Below are positions 36,384 to 45,677 of a DNA stretch of 64,000 nt, piece by piece. The stretch comes from Clostridia bacterium (lineage in GTDB: Bacteria; Bacillota_A; Clostridia; Oscillospirales; Acutalibacteraceae): assembly GCA_017456015.1 (NCBI GenBank), contig JAFTLL010000001.1, positions 58,516 to 122,515 of the forward strand. The letters are read 5' to 3'. Both the position numbers and the translations under genes were made by a program. Numbering within the stretch: the first letter of the stretch is position 1; each line of letters begins with the position of its first letter. The notes under the pieces were generated by a model. It saw only the letters and a program-made list of their open reading frames with translations. It ran no database searches and was not told the origin of the DNA.

Positions 36384-36600
36384 TGCACTCCTTTCTTTTG
36401 CAACACAAATACATACCACAACACTTTTCACAAGTCCAGAGATTTATTTATAAAAAGCAAAAGCGCCGCATTCGCGACGCTAATACTTTTATTCTGCGGT
36501 TATTAACAGAATACGCATCAATACATTGTTTTGATAACAACATTAAAACGCTTAAAATAAATAGAGTATAAATGATTTTTCGAAGCGACAAATTTGAATT

Positions 36601-36629
36601 GTTGACAAATCTCGGACCCTTGGTTATAA
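36601..36629 (+). promoter_or_regulatory. consensus promoter of the small RNA
   Basis: TTGACA (36601-36606), exactly 17 bp, TATAAT (36624-36629): both hexamers match the sigma-A consensus perfectly. Confidence 0.85.
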
Positions 36630-36635
36630 TATAAG

Positions 36636-36698
36636 TGAAAGAGAAATCTTTCTGGGGTTTGCATTGAGCAAACGAAAGCCGCTTTTTGCGGCTTTTTT
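36636..36698 (+). ncRNA. candidate three-hairpin small RNA beside the DUF3800 gene
   Basis: From the predicted start (about 36636) to the T-run the sequence is three consecutive perfect hairpins: GAAAGA/TCTTTC with a GAAA tetraloop (36636-36651), GTTTGC/GCAAAC (36656-36672) and the terminator AAAGCCGC/GCGGCTTT (36674-36694). There is no start codon with a ribosome binding site. The RNA is about 63 nt and converges on the end of the DUF3800 gene. From memory, Weinberg and colleagues (2017) reported several structured RNA motifs near DUF3800 genes; this may be a relative. Confidence 0.7.
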
Positions 36699-37545
36699 TA
36701 TTTTACAGGAAATGATTTTAAACCTTTTCCGTAATAATTGGGAAATCCGCAGATTTTACTTTTCAAAACATCAAACGCAGGATCTGCAGTTCCATATGCT
36801 AAGTATTTGTGTATTGGGAAAGCACATAAATCAGCTAATTCTAATTCCCAATACGATTTTTTATCATCCGCTGTATGACACCATTTAGGATTAAAATATA
36901 CTCCTTTGATTTTTGAAAAAGTTGATGAAGGATTCATATTATTCCCATGATCAATAAGATGTTTTATTTTATTTAATAAGACCTTATCTTCCTTTTTTCC
37001 ACGCGATTCTAAAATAATATAACAAGTATCAGTATCACGCATATTCCACATCAATCTTTCAAGAACAAAATTCATACACAAATCATATGGATCTGCAGGA
37101 AATGCATATTTTTCAACATGCTTTTGTTTATCAATATTTGCAGAGAAAAGGCGCATCGCACCTGCTTCATCATATCACTTAGATCAGCGATAAAAGACGG
37201 ATAATCTATTAAATCCGGATTAAAAGCGCCTCTTTTTCCGCGTATATCTTTAGAATGAAAACAAATACGTTTTTGAGTTCCTTTATAATCATATAGAGCG
37301 TTTTCCCAATACTTGTTTTTCACTTGCATTACAAGGTCTCTTGATGCTTCAAAATTATCAGTCTTAATTGCACAGGCTGTTACAGTAAACTGCCTGTCTC
37401 CGTCATTGATGTCTCTACCTTCTTTGACGGCTTTTTTGATGAATTTCAAATCAGAACTTCCGCTCTCATCAATTGCAATAATCCAATTGATTGTTCTGGG
37501 AACCTCATCTATTGTTGTTGGTCTATTGCGCCAATTAGAATTCAT
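36698..37545 (-). pseudogene. DUF3800 protein gene with a frameshift
   Basis: The start ATG 37545 has GGAGG, 15 bases after the hsdR stop. The first frame (37545 to about 37155) gives IIAIDESGSSDLKF, the DUF3800 opening with its acidic residues. The second frame (to 36698) gives YIILESRGKKEDKVLL and LELADLCAFPIHKY, the middle and end of the same domain. A single-base loss in the run around 37150-37165 explains the shift; restoring it yields one protein of about 282 residues. DUF3800 proteins have an RNase H-like fold and unknown function. Confidence 0.75.
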
Positions 37546-37559
37546 TATTTCCTCCGTTT

Positions 37560-40500
37560 TTACGCTGCTATTGCATTAGCATTTACCTGTTCAATAGCCT
37601 TGCGGATGCCCATCCAAACAGTAAGGTCAGTAAATATTTCTACAACGCTCCCTTTGTCAGTAAAAGGAGATTCTTGTAATACCGAAAGATCTTTCATCAA
37701 GCCGTTGTGCACGATATATTCAACAATCTGATTCACAAAATAAATTTGTCTTGAATCAAGATTAACATCATTCAAATACTGCGCGAAGGCCTCTTTTGCG
37801 GCGCTCATATCAAGACCAACGATTTCACGAACAAATTCGCCGAGAGGTTTCTCGCCAAACTCCGCTTCATAGTCCTCTTTAGTGCCAACTTCACTCCACA
37901 AAATTTGTTCCAATTTCTTAACATCATTACTGTTTAATGGAACATTAGACTTAAGTTTAGCAATAACCTCATTATCTTGATGCTGACGAACATAAAACTC
38001 CGCCTTTGCTTTATAGTTCTTAAGGTCGTCGTTTTCAAGCTCGGATTCATTCCAATCGATTGAGAGGATTTCATCGTCAAAGTTGGTGTGATATATAGCG
38101 CCATTGTAAGGGATATATTTAATCAGATCTCTCAAACTTTTACGGATGTGCTCGAACTCATTAATGCCGGCAGTATCCACATAATCGGTATGCAGAATCT
38201 TATCGATCAGTTCCGATTGCACCATAATCTCAGGAATGTTAGCAACACCGGCGATACCCGCTACCTTTTTATACAGATCACTACGCGCCTTATTATACTT
38301 TTTACCGACAAGATACGCGAGCTCAATGCCATACATTAATGCATCAAAACGCATAGCTTTTGGTTCGTCCTCATCCGGAGTGATCAGCGGTACCAATTCA
38401 TCTGCAATGATTAAAGTATCCTCGTAGGAAAGAGAGGTATAGTTATCGGGATTTGCATACAACTCAACATATTTGAGGTGTTGACGAACTGCGAAATTTT
38501 CCTTGTTAAGTTCCTTAACTTTTCGCACCATATCGTCCACAAGCTCTTTGCGGAAAGCAATCAAATCCTTGGTTTGATATGCTAAGTCCTGAAGCTTGAA
38601 CGCCATCTGCGCCTTAAGGTTGAAAATTGCACCCTGCAAAGCAATTTGGTTGGCAGATCTTCCTTTTCCACCCATTCGGAAAAATTCGAAGTTTCCGCAA
38701 AAATCAAAGATGTAGAACATTTTCTTGTCTTCGCCGTTAATAAGTCCGGGGCAAAGGCGGGTTCCGCGACCAATCATCTGCCAGAACTTCGCCTTACTCA
38801 TCACTTTTTTAAAGAATACGAGGTTCAAACACTCCGGCACGTCGATACCAGTATCCAGCATATCCACAGAAATTGCAATCTGCGGAAGTTTCTTAGGATC
38901 GGAAAACTCGTCGATAGCACTCTGTGCATAATTGATTTTGTTATCAATCACCTTTGCAAAGCCGTTCAAGTGCGGATATTCTTTATTGAACACCTCGAAT
39001 ATCTTTTCGGCGTGACGGTGATTCTTGGCGAAGATAATCGTTTTGCCAATCTTCTGACCATAATCAATTTTAATGCCATTTATCATCAGCACGTTAAGCA
39101 CTTCTTTGATGGTATCTTCATTAAAAATCCAATCGTTAAGTGCAGACGATCCGATTTTATCCGGCAGTTCGCCGTCGCGGGCAAAGGTTGCCTCATACTC
39201 CTCTTTGTCTTCGTCGGACAATTCATCGTAAACGATACCCTGCTCAATAAACTTGAGTTTGGTTTCTACCGACATAAAATCAACGAGAAAACCGTCTTTT
39301 ACTGCATCGGCAAGTTCGTAACCGTAAGTCGGAACGCCGTTTTCAAGTTCAAACGCTTCATAAGTGTTCTTGTCGATTTCATCTTTAGGCGTAGCAGTAA
39401 GACCCACCAACGGTGCGTCAAAATAATTGAATATATCACGATATTTATTGTAAATGGAGCGATGTGCCTCATCGCAAATTACTAAATCAAAATGACCGCA
39501 GGTAAACAATTTGCCTTTCTCGTCCTTAACAGAATCAATACAATTCATCATAGTCTGATAGGTTGAGAAAACACAGTGCGCGGAATAATTATCTTTTTCT
39601 TCGCAAAGGTTAGTGACCGATAAATCGGGCAGAAGGTTAACAAAACTACGCTTTGCTTGTGTAACAAGAGAGTTGCGATCAGCAAGGAAAAGGATATTCT
39701 TGACCCAACCATGTTCAAGCAATACTTTGCAAAGAGCGATGACGGTTCTCGTCTTACCCGAACCCGTTGCCATAACGAGCAGTGCTTTTCTACGATTCTT
39801 CTTGCCAAAGCTGTCGCAAACGGCTTTAATTGCGCCTTCTTGATAATAACGTCCGGCGATATTTTTATCCACTACCACGTGGGAAAGACTTGTCCGCATC
39901 GTTTGCAGATTGAACATCTTTTCAAGGTCACGTTTGGAATAAATAGTCGCCACCTTGCGCTCGGGGTATAGGTTATCGGTAATGCGAGTATCAAAACCGT
40001 TAGAAAGGAAAATAACAGGACGACGACCAAACTTTTTCTCCAAAAGATCAGCATATAATTTCGCCTGTTGTCTGCCTTTGGATACGTCCACACAAGTGCG
40101 TTTTGCCTCGAGCACGGCCAACGGTTTACCATCATCGCCAAAAAGAACGTAATCAGCAAAGCCGACCTCCGATTTGTTGGGCATACCGGGAAGTTCATAT
40201 TCATTGATCCAGTCTTTTCCCTCTATCCAACCGGCATCCTGAAGCATAAAATCAATATAGATTTTTCTCGTCTTATACTCAGAAATATCAAGAGGCTTTG
40301 GCACGTAAGTTTGTTGCTGCTCTTCACGGCGTGCAGTCAGCTCGGCTTTAAGTGCTGCATTTTCTGCCATCAAAGCTTCAAGATCAATATCGGGCACTTG
40401 AACAACAGGAACCGTCTCAGCAGGAGCTTCTTTTAACAACTCAGAATTAAATGCGCCTTGCTCATATTCCGTAGCGTAGCAACAAGCTACGAAATCCATA

Positions 40501-40850
40501 AAGATATAGAGGTTTTCGAGGCAGAGCATAGCCTGTTCTTCAGTGACCTTTTTACCCGTATGCGCAGCATTGTTTCCGACGCGGCGAATAAAATCCATCC
40601 TTCGCCAAATGTCCGTGCCGACAATATCGCGAAACTCTTCGGTGTTCATAAGGCTCACCAAAGTGCCTTGCCAAGGCATGACAAGAGAACTGTCAACGGA
40701 ATACATCCATTTAACAGCCATTTCCATCGCCCTGCGACAATTTATTATACAGGTGGACAAATCAATATGTAATGTCTTTTCCGCCGCAACCGCAACGCCT
40801 GAAAAGGTTTCAAATTGCTTGTCCTTTGTTAAAAAATCAAAGTTGGTCAT
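37560..40850 (-). CDS. hsdR: type I restriction enzyme, restriction/translocase subunit
   Basis: A protein of about 1,096 residues. Residues about 15-135 are a DUF4145-like N-terminal domain. The nuclease domain follows with FADYVLFGDDGKPLAVLEAKR (PD-(D/E)xK, near 235-260). The SF2 motor carries MATGSGKTRT, ICDEAHRS, LTATPKDE and MIGRGTRLCPG, and a helical C-terminal region binds the methylase core. The start is placed at ATG 40850 because of AAAGGG spacing; ATG 40856 is possible. It overlaps the preceding gene by 14 bases. It cuts unmodified DNA after translocation. Confidence 0.93.
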   Translation of the reverse strand: MTNFDFLTKDKQFETFSGVAVAAEKTLHIDLSTCIINCRRAMEMAVKWMYSVDSSLVMPWQGTLVSLMNTEEFRDIVGTDIWRRMDFIRRVGNNAAHTGKKVTEEQAMLCLENLYIFMDFVACCYATEYEQGAFNSELLKEAPAETVPVVQVPDIDLEALMAENAALKAELTARREEQQQTYVPKPLDISEYKTRKIYIDFMLQDAGWIEGKDWINEYELPGMPNKSEVGFADYVLFGDDGKPLAVLEAKRTCVDVSKGRQQAKLYADLLEKKFGRRPVIFLSNGFDTRITDNLYPERKVATIYSKRDLEKMFNLQTMRTSLSHVVVDKNIAGRYYQEGAIKAVCDSFGKKNRRKALLVMATGSGKTRTVIALCKVLLEHGWVKNILFLADRNSLVTQAKRSFVNLLPDLSVTNLCEEKDNYSAHCVFSTYQTMMNCIDSVKDEKGKLFTCGHFDLVICDEAHRSIYNKYRDIFNYFDAPLVGLTATPKDEIDKNTYEAFELENGVPTYGYELADAVKDGFLVDFMSVETKLKFIEQGIVYDELSDEDKEEYEATFARDGELPDKIGSSALNDWIFNEDTIKEVLNVLMINGIKIDYGQKIGKTIIFAKNHRHAEKIFEVFNKEYPHLNGFAKVIDNKINYAQSAIDEFSDPKKLPQIAISVDMLDTGIDVPECLNLVFFKKVMSKAKFWQMIGRGTRLCPGLINGEDKKMFYIFDFCGNFEFFRMGGKGRSANQIALQGAIFNLKAQMAFKLQDLAYQTKDLIAFRKELVDDMVRKVKELNKENFAVRQHLKYVELYANPDNYTSLSYEDTLIIADELVPLITPDEDEPKAMRFDALMYGIELAYLVGKKYNKARSDLYKKVAGIAGVANIPEIMVQSELIDKILHTDYVDTAGINEFEHIRKSLRDLIKYIPYNGAIYHTNFDDEILSIDWNESELENDDLKNYKAKAEFYVRQHQDNEVIAKLKSNVPLNSNDVKKLEQILWSEVGTKEDYEAEFGEKPLGEFVREIVGLDMSAAKEAFAQYLNDVNLDSRQIYFVNQIVEYIVHNGLMKDLSVLQESPFTDKGSVVEIFTDLTVWMGIRKAIEQVNANAIAA

Positions 40851-41514
40851 AGCCATCACCCTTTAATAATCGTTTATCATATTCTTGGAATATCTCTTCC
40901 GATAAGTCTCGCAAATCATATTCCTGTATTTTTTTATTTTGCAAATTAATTCGATACAATATAAATAGGCAATCATAGAATATTTCTTTAAAGAAATATG
41001 TGTTTTTGTTGCGAAGAGTGTCTGCATACTTCAATATTTTTTGAGCTACATCATACTGAGAAATATCGTAAGAATATTTTGACATTTCCAAATACAAAGA
41101 AATGTTTGTTGGGTATCTATATAATCCTCTATTCAATTTTTTGACTTTGTTGTCGACAGCAACATAAAGAGTGGTTAAATCAAATGGAACCAGTGGCGAT
41201 TTATATCCGGTAATACGATCGTCTTCATCCAACAAAACATCGAGAGCCTCGTCTCTAAATTTCTTCAAACCTTCTTCGGGTGTATCCTGTATTTTTTGAC
41301 CTTCTAAATGTGAATAGTAATAACTTGAAAGCTGTTCGCGCTTTTTATCGGTTGGATAAGTAACCTCGATGCCAAGTTCCTTTTGATCATCTATTAAATC
41401 CGGACGATCTGATAACTGCAAATCACAAAACTCGTCGGGAAACAATTTTTGCAAGGTTATTAAGGCTAATATTTCTCGAAAATTTATGTTATGACCACGA
41501 GCGGATTTTTTCAT
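40837..41514 (-). CDS. uncharacterised protein with PD-(D/E)xK-like motif
   Basis: A 225-residue protein embedded in the restriction operon. Near residues 34-53 it reads LSDRPDLIDDQKELGIEVT, the spacing PD-x(9)-GIEVT seen in many PD-(D/E)xK nuclease-fold proteins. The rest is predicted helical with clusters of Lys and Asp. It starts 18 bases after the SieB-like stop and overlaps hsdR. A role as an accessory nuclease or anti-phage effector is inference; the catalytic Lys is not identified with certainty (the usual E-x-K is EVT here), so it may be inactive. Confidence 0.5.
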   Translation of the reverse strand: MKKSARGHNINFREILALITLQKLFPDEFCDLQLSDRPDLIDDQKELGIEVTYPTDKKREQLSSYYYSHLEGQKIQDTPEEGLKKFRDEALDVLLDEDDRITGYKSPLVPFDLTTLYVAVDNKVKKLNRGLYRYPTNISLYLEMSKYSYDISQYDVAQKILKYADTLRNKNTYFFKEIFYDCLFILYRINLQNKKIQEYDLRDLSEEIFQEYDKRLLKGDGYDQL

Positions 41515-41532
41515 GATTAATCACCAATTCGT

Positions 41533-42087
41533 TTAAACAGTGCGATTGTTTTTCTGGCTCTCAGTGTAAAATTCCTCAGGGCACTCCTCAAAATACTCTA
41601 CCAGCCACGGGTGGGGAACGTATATGTACATGTTGTATGTGGCGTTAAAAGCATCAATGGCTTGTGTTGGTATGTATATGAAACCGTTCGCTTGTAGATA
41701 TTGTATGTCGCCAGAAGCTATATTCATTTCTTTTGATTTGTTCTCAGTTGACAACAATTTAAGCAAAATCTCTTTATGCCTATCGCTCAAATTTTTGTGT
41801 TTTTTACGCATCTGGGCCCTTTGAGTTTTACTCTTTACTTTTGTATAAACACTTTTCCCGATCTTTGAAACAAGTATTGTCAAAATGAGCGTACACGAAA
41901 GTAGAAATAACAAGCCGATGATAATGGTCGTTGTGTTTGGTAAATTCATTAGACCGACTTTTCTTAAAATAGTTTCAGGCAAAAACAATACCAATCCGCT
42001 CATAATGGCAACAGCAATAAGCGCTGGCGTCAACTTTTTAAAACCGTCAAACGCCTTATCTATAATTCTGTCATAGGAAGTACTCAT
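41533..42087 (-). CDS. SieB-like superinfection exclusion family membrane protein
   Basis: A 184-residue protein with two membrane helices (about 22-45 and 53-80) separated by FLPETILRKVGLMNL, the hallmark stretch of the SieB family. A basic coil (KVKSKTQRAQMRKKHK) and a C-terminal winged-helix-like region ending in PHPWLVEYFEECPEEF follow. The start ATG 42087 has GGAGATGG. Lambda SieB aborts infection by some phages; the family placement is from pattern memory. Being inside the hsd operon supports a defence role. Confidence 0.65.
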   Translation of the reverse strand: MSTSYDRIIDKAFDGFKKLTPALIAVAIMSGLVLFLPETILRKVGLMNLPNTTTIIIGLLFLLSCTLILTILVSKIGKSVYTKVKSKTQRAQMRKKHKNLSDRHKEILLKLLSTENKSKEMNIASGDIQYLQANGFIYIPTQAIDAFNATYNMYIYVPHPWLVEYFEECPEEFYTESQKNNRTV

Positions 42088-42126
42088 ATTTCCATCTCCT
42101 GCCCAAATCTTTTTCAATCAACTTGT

Positions 42127-42672
42127 TTACTCACCAAGTTTTAGGACAAGTGGCAACAAGGTTAATCCAACATCGATACCTTTATCCGCAATCCACTTTA
42201 TAATCTCTTTTGCTTTGTCCCACTTTTTGGTTTTGCGATCGGACGAAGCAACTATCTTTTCCAGTTCATCAATTTTACTATGTATTTCATCAATTTCTTC
42301 GTCTCTTAATGACGTCATCGCCTCGACCTGCTTTTTCGCTTCTGCAAATGAAATATTCAATGTGGCAGAAAACTGATTTGTGTTATTCACAGTTATTCCT
42401 GTGTTCTCATCTTTGGCATAACTGTTTTTATAATCCATCGCCTTAAACAAAAGTAGTTTTTCTTTCATTCTTTCAAGGTTTTCTTTGCGATATGTTCCAT
42501 CATTATCATAAAACAAACTGTGTAAACCATCTTCAAAGCCATCAATAATGCTGCAATATTTTGATACTAAAATACCATGTAGTTTTCCGCGACTTTGTTT
42601 GTTCCCATTTATAATTTCATCTTCACACTTTTTGATGTCATCATCTATGATTATTTTGAACTCTTCGGTCAT
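42127..42672 (-). CDS. hypothetical protein with coiled coil and C-terminal hydrophobic helix
   Basis: A 181-residue protein from ATG 42672 with GAGGTGA upstream. The N-terminal half is helical and charged. Then comes ITVNNTNQFSATLNISFAEA, a glycine-free Asn/Thr-rich strand region, and a coiled coil (EEIDEIHSKIDELEKIVAS). The end is KWDKAKEIIKWIADKG followed by a hydrophobic tail (VGLTLLPLVLKLGE). I have seen this C-terminal module attached to varied proteins in defence islands, but know no function. It lies between hsdS and the SieB-like gene. Confidence 0.6.
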   Translation of the reverse strand: MTEEFKIIIDDDIKKCEDEIINGNKQSRGKLHGILVSKYCSIIDGFEDGLHSLFYDNDGTYRKENLERMKEKLLLFKAMDYKNSYAKDENTGITVNNTNQFSATLNISFAEAKKQVEAMTSLRDEEIDEIHSKIDELEKIVASSDRKTKKWDKAKEIIKWIADKGIDVGLTLLPLVLKLGE

Positions 42673-42682
42673 AAATGTCACC

Positions 42683-43771
42683 TCATCCGAAATATTGTTG
42701 CATCAATGCTTTTTTCATTGTTTCGAGTTTTTCAAGACTTTGCTGAATGGCCAATTTTGATTTGTCGGTCTGTTGCATGAAGGCAATAAACTGCTCCTGC
42801 ATATCAATTGGTAGTAGCGGAATGGTCAAAGACGAAACAATCGGCACATTTAGATTCATCATTGTCACACCAACTGCTTTATCCTCGATGATTCTTTTAT
42901 AACCAGGACTTGAAATTATATTTTGCAAGAAGTATGGTTTCATTTTTTCTTTTGGTCTGATGATTATACTTCCTGTGCCACACAGCAATCCATCCTCATA
43001 TACGACAGCGCAACGTCCCATTTCGCCTCGTCTACCCAAGACAAGATCGCCAATTGAAAGACGATACGCCGACAGTTCCTCATATTTTTCATCGGAAACC
43101 GTAAGCTTGTCATCAGTACAGATATTACCATCAATTATGTGTGATGGATTGACCAATGCGTGACCACCAACGATATAATCTTCTTTGTGAAGCAACGAAC
43201 CAAACGGGCCAATGCGAATTTCTGCCACTTCGCCTAATGTTACTATCGGCCATCCTTTTTCATTACGTATTGGATCACCAAACAGTTCGATAAATCGGGA
43301 TTTGATGAGTTCGTCCAATTTTGAAAGTTGTTGTTTACGAAGCGTAATAAGGTCGCAAATTTTATCAAGTTCAGAAACAATCTTCTTTTCTTCTTGCTCA
43401 GAATATGTGGGAATATCAATTTCTTTTAACCATTTAAAATGTCTGTTATAACCCGTGTTCGGGATTTTAGCAAAAGATAACGCATAATACAAAAACTTAT
43501 AGTTTGCTTTTTCGTCCTTTGCTTTAAGAATTTTTACGCCGTCCGCACCGACAAAAAAAGGAGCATCTACATATTTTATTATTCTTGTGTGATCTCCAAA
43601 AATAATAGCGGGGACATTGGAAAACAATCCATCTGTTTCATCGGTATATCCAGCAATATGATTCTGTCCTTGGTCTATAATAGGATATTTTCCATTACTT
43701 TTGTATTCAGTTGTGGGAAGTTTTCGTCCTTCCTTAGTCACATCACAAATCACATCCGTAAATATTGCCAC
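42683..43771 (-). CDS. hsdS: type I restriction enzyme, DNA specificity subunit
   Basis: A 362-residue protein with two target recognition domains. The first (about 1-125) ends in the helix ELDKICDLITLRKQQLSKLDELI. The second begins at GWPIVTLGEVAEIRIGPFGSLL and ends in the helix QTDKSKLAIQQSLEKLETMKKALMQ. The two conserved spacer helices set the bipartite target. The N-terminus lacks about 30 residues compared with many HsdS proteins (it starts at MAIFTDV, right at the first strand), but the start overlaps the preceding stop (TAATG) and looks natural. Confidence 0.9.
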   Translation of the reverse strand: MAIFTDVICDVTKEGRKLPTTEYKSNGKYPIIDQGQNHIAGYTDETDGLFSNVPAIIFGDHTRIIKYVDAPFFVGADGVKILKAKDEKANYKFLYYALSFAKIPNTGYNRHFKWLKEIDIPTYSEQEEKKIVSELDKICDLITLRKQQLSKLDELIKSRFIELFGDPIRNEKGWPIVTLGEVAEIRIGPFGSLLHKEDYIVGGHALVNPSHIIDGNICTDDKLTVSDEKYEELSAYRLSIGDLVLGRRGEMGRCAVVYEDGLLCGTGSIIIRPKEKMKPYFLQNIISSPGYKRIIEDKAVGVTMMNLNVPIVSSLTIPLLPIDMQEQFIAFMQQTDKSKLAIQQSLEKLETMKKALMQQYFG

Positions 43772-44184
43772 TATCCCACCTCCTTAAAAAGTGCTACAAT
43801 TGCCACTATCAAAGCAATCAAAGAAACATTGATGTTAAAATGCTCTCGGGCATCGCTATCTTTATCTTGAAAAGACTCTTGTTGACACAAAAATGCGTAG
43901 ATGCCTATAAAAGCTAAAATGGCAGTTAGAATTATGCATCCAACAAGCGAAGCGCTTTGCTTTGTATAAGATTCAGCCCAAATAACATATATGGATAATC
44001 CGGCAAGAACATATACAGTTGAATAAATCGCACCGTTAAAAAAGCCCATTGCTGCACTTCTAAGTTTGCTTGAGTTTTTCTTTGGTGCTTTCACATTGTT
44101 TTGGGCTTTAACAATCGCTTCCGCTAATTTATCATAATCAATTTCATTGTTTACAATAGTTATATTTCTTCTTCGATTTCTCAA
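43771..44184 (-). CDS. hypothetical three-helix membrane protein
   Basis: A 137-residue protein placed between hsdM and hsdS. A basic N-terminus (MRNRRRN), a short helical part with DYDKLAEAIVKAQNN, then three hydrophobic helices (about 48-68, 78-98 and 117-133). Its ends overlap both neighbours (ATGA with hsdM, TAATG with hsdS), so it is translated in step with the methylase and specificity subunits. No family is recognised. Membrane genes between hsdM and hsdS are unusual. Confidence 0.6.
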   Translation of the reverse strand: MRNRRRNITIVNNEIDYDKLAEAIVKAQNNVKAPKKNSSKLRSAAMGFFNGAIYSTVYVLAGLSIYVIWAESYTKQSASLVGCIILTAILAFIGIYAFLCQQESFQDKDSDAREHFNINVSLIALIVAIVALFKEVG

Positions 44185-45677
44185 AGCATTTCCTCCAGTT
44201 CGGCAAGACCTTTTTGGATTTCCATTTCCAGTTCGTGCAGGTCGGTCATAAGTTCGGCTGTAGAGGGATATTCCACGGGGGTGTATTCAGTCTTTTTGTA
44301 CTTGTTGATGGAGAGGTCATAATCGTTACCGACGATCTCATCCTTAGGTACAAAGAAGGATTTTTCAGTTCTTTCTCTGCCAGCTTCGGCTTCGAGATTG
44401 TGAAAACGCGCGATAATATCGGGAATATCGTTTTCCTTTACCTCAGAACGCTTGTCGTCAAGGCTGAAGCCATCCGCCTGCATATCGTAGAACCAAACCT
44501 TATCGGTACCGCCGTGTCCTGTTTTGGTAAAAATCAGAATACCGGTTGATACTCCTGCGTAAGGCTTGAAAACGCCGGAAGGCATAGAAATAACTGCTTC
44601 AAGGCGGTTTTCTTCAATAATCGCTTTGCGGATATCTTTATGTGCTTTGGACGATCCGAAGAGAACACCATCGGGAACGATACAGGCACATCTCCCACCG
44701 ATGCGAAGCATACGCAAGAATAACGCCAAGAAGAGAAGTTCTGTTTTCTTGGTTTTGCAGACTTTTAAAAGGTCGGTCGAAACGGTATCGTAATCCAAGC
44801 TGCCCTTGAAAGGCGGATTAGCGAGAATCAAGGAATACTTATCTTTATCGGGATTTTGGTCAGAAAGGCTGTCACGGTACTCAATAAATGGGTGCTCTAC
44901 ACCGTGAGTCATCATGTTCATGGCGCCGATGCGGAGCATGGTTCTGTCCATATCGTAACCGAAGAACATGTGGTTCATATAATGGTCTTTTTTCTGCCGA
45001 TCAAAGAAGATTTCTTCTCTGAGATTTTCTTTCAGATATTCGCCTGCGGTTACCAAAAATCCGCTTGTACCGCACGCAGGATCACAAATCACGTCGTCTG
45101 CTTTCGGCTGCATCATTTCCACCATCATTTTGATGATATGGCGCGGGGTACGGAACTGACCGTTAAGACCTGATTGCGCGATTTTATTAAGAAGATATTC
45201 GTATGTATCTCCGCGAACATCCTTGTCCTGTTCTTTTGCCATAAGAGCATAGATTTCGTCTAAAGCATCAACCACTTTGGAAAGCAGGAGCGGTGTCGGC
45301 AATTTGAAGATAGCATCGTCCATATACTTGGAATAGGCGCTATCTTTTTTGCCGTCAAGATTTTTAATAAACGGGAACACCCATTCCTGCATTGTGGAGT
45401 ACATTTTTCCTGCAGGAAAATCACGGAATACCGACCACTTCAACTGGCTGCCATCAACCTTGCGCTCGCCGATAATAACCTCGCCTGCAAAAATGCTTTT
45501 GTAAGGTAGACCGAGCATAGCACTTTCTTTTGCACGAAGATTATCCGAATCATCAAGGTCGCGAATAAACATAAGATATGTGATTTGTTCGATGACATCC
45601 AAAGGATTAACAAGTCCGCCTGCGGCAAAAACATCCCACAGACTATCAATTTTATTTTTCAGTTCACCTGTAATCAT
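44181..45677 (-). CDS. hsdM: type I restriction enzyme, N6-adenine methyltransferase subunit
   Basis: A 498-residue methylase. The N-terminal helical domain (about 1-160) is followed by the SAM-binding motif DPACGTSGFL (about 200) and the catalytic NPPF (about 288). The C-terminal region ends in a helix that binds HsdS. Overlaps the Fic gene (ATGA) and the small membrane gene. Together with HsdS it protects host DNA. Confidence 0.95.
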   Translation of the reverse strand: MITGELKNKIDSLWDVFAAGGLVNPLDVIEQITYLMFIRDLDDSDNLRAKESAMLGLPYKSIFAGEVIIGERKVDGSQLKWSVFRDFPAGKMYSTMQEWVFPFIKNLDGKKDSAYSKYMDDAIFKLPTPLLLSKVVDALDEIYALMAKEQDKDVRGDTYEYLLNKIAQSGLNGQFRTPRHIIKMMVEMMQPKADDVICDPACGTSGFLVTAGEYLKENLREEIFFDRQKKDHYMNHMFFGYDMDRTMLRIGAMNMMTHGVEHPFIEYRDSLSDQNPDKDKYSLILANPPFKGSLDYDTVSTDLLKVCKTKKTELLFLALFLRMLRIGGRCACIVPDGVLFGSSKAHKDIRKAIIEENRLEAVISMPSGVFKPYAGVSTGILIFTKTGHGGTDKVWFYDMQADGFSLDDKRSEVKENDIPDIIARFHNLEAEAGRERTEKSFFVPKDEIVGNDYDLSINKYKKTEYTPVEYPSTAELMTDLHELEMEIQKGLAELEEML

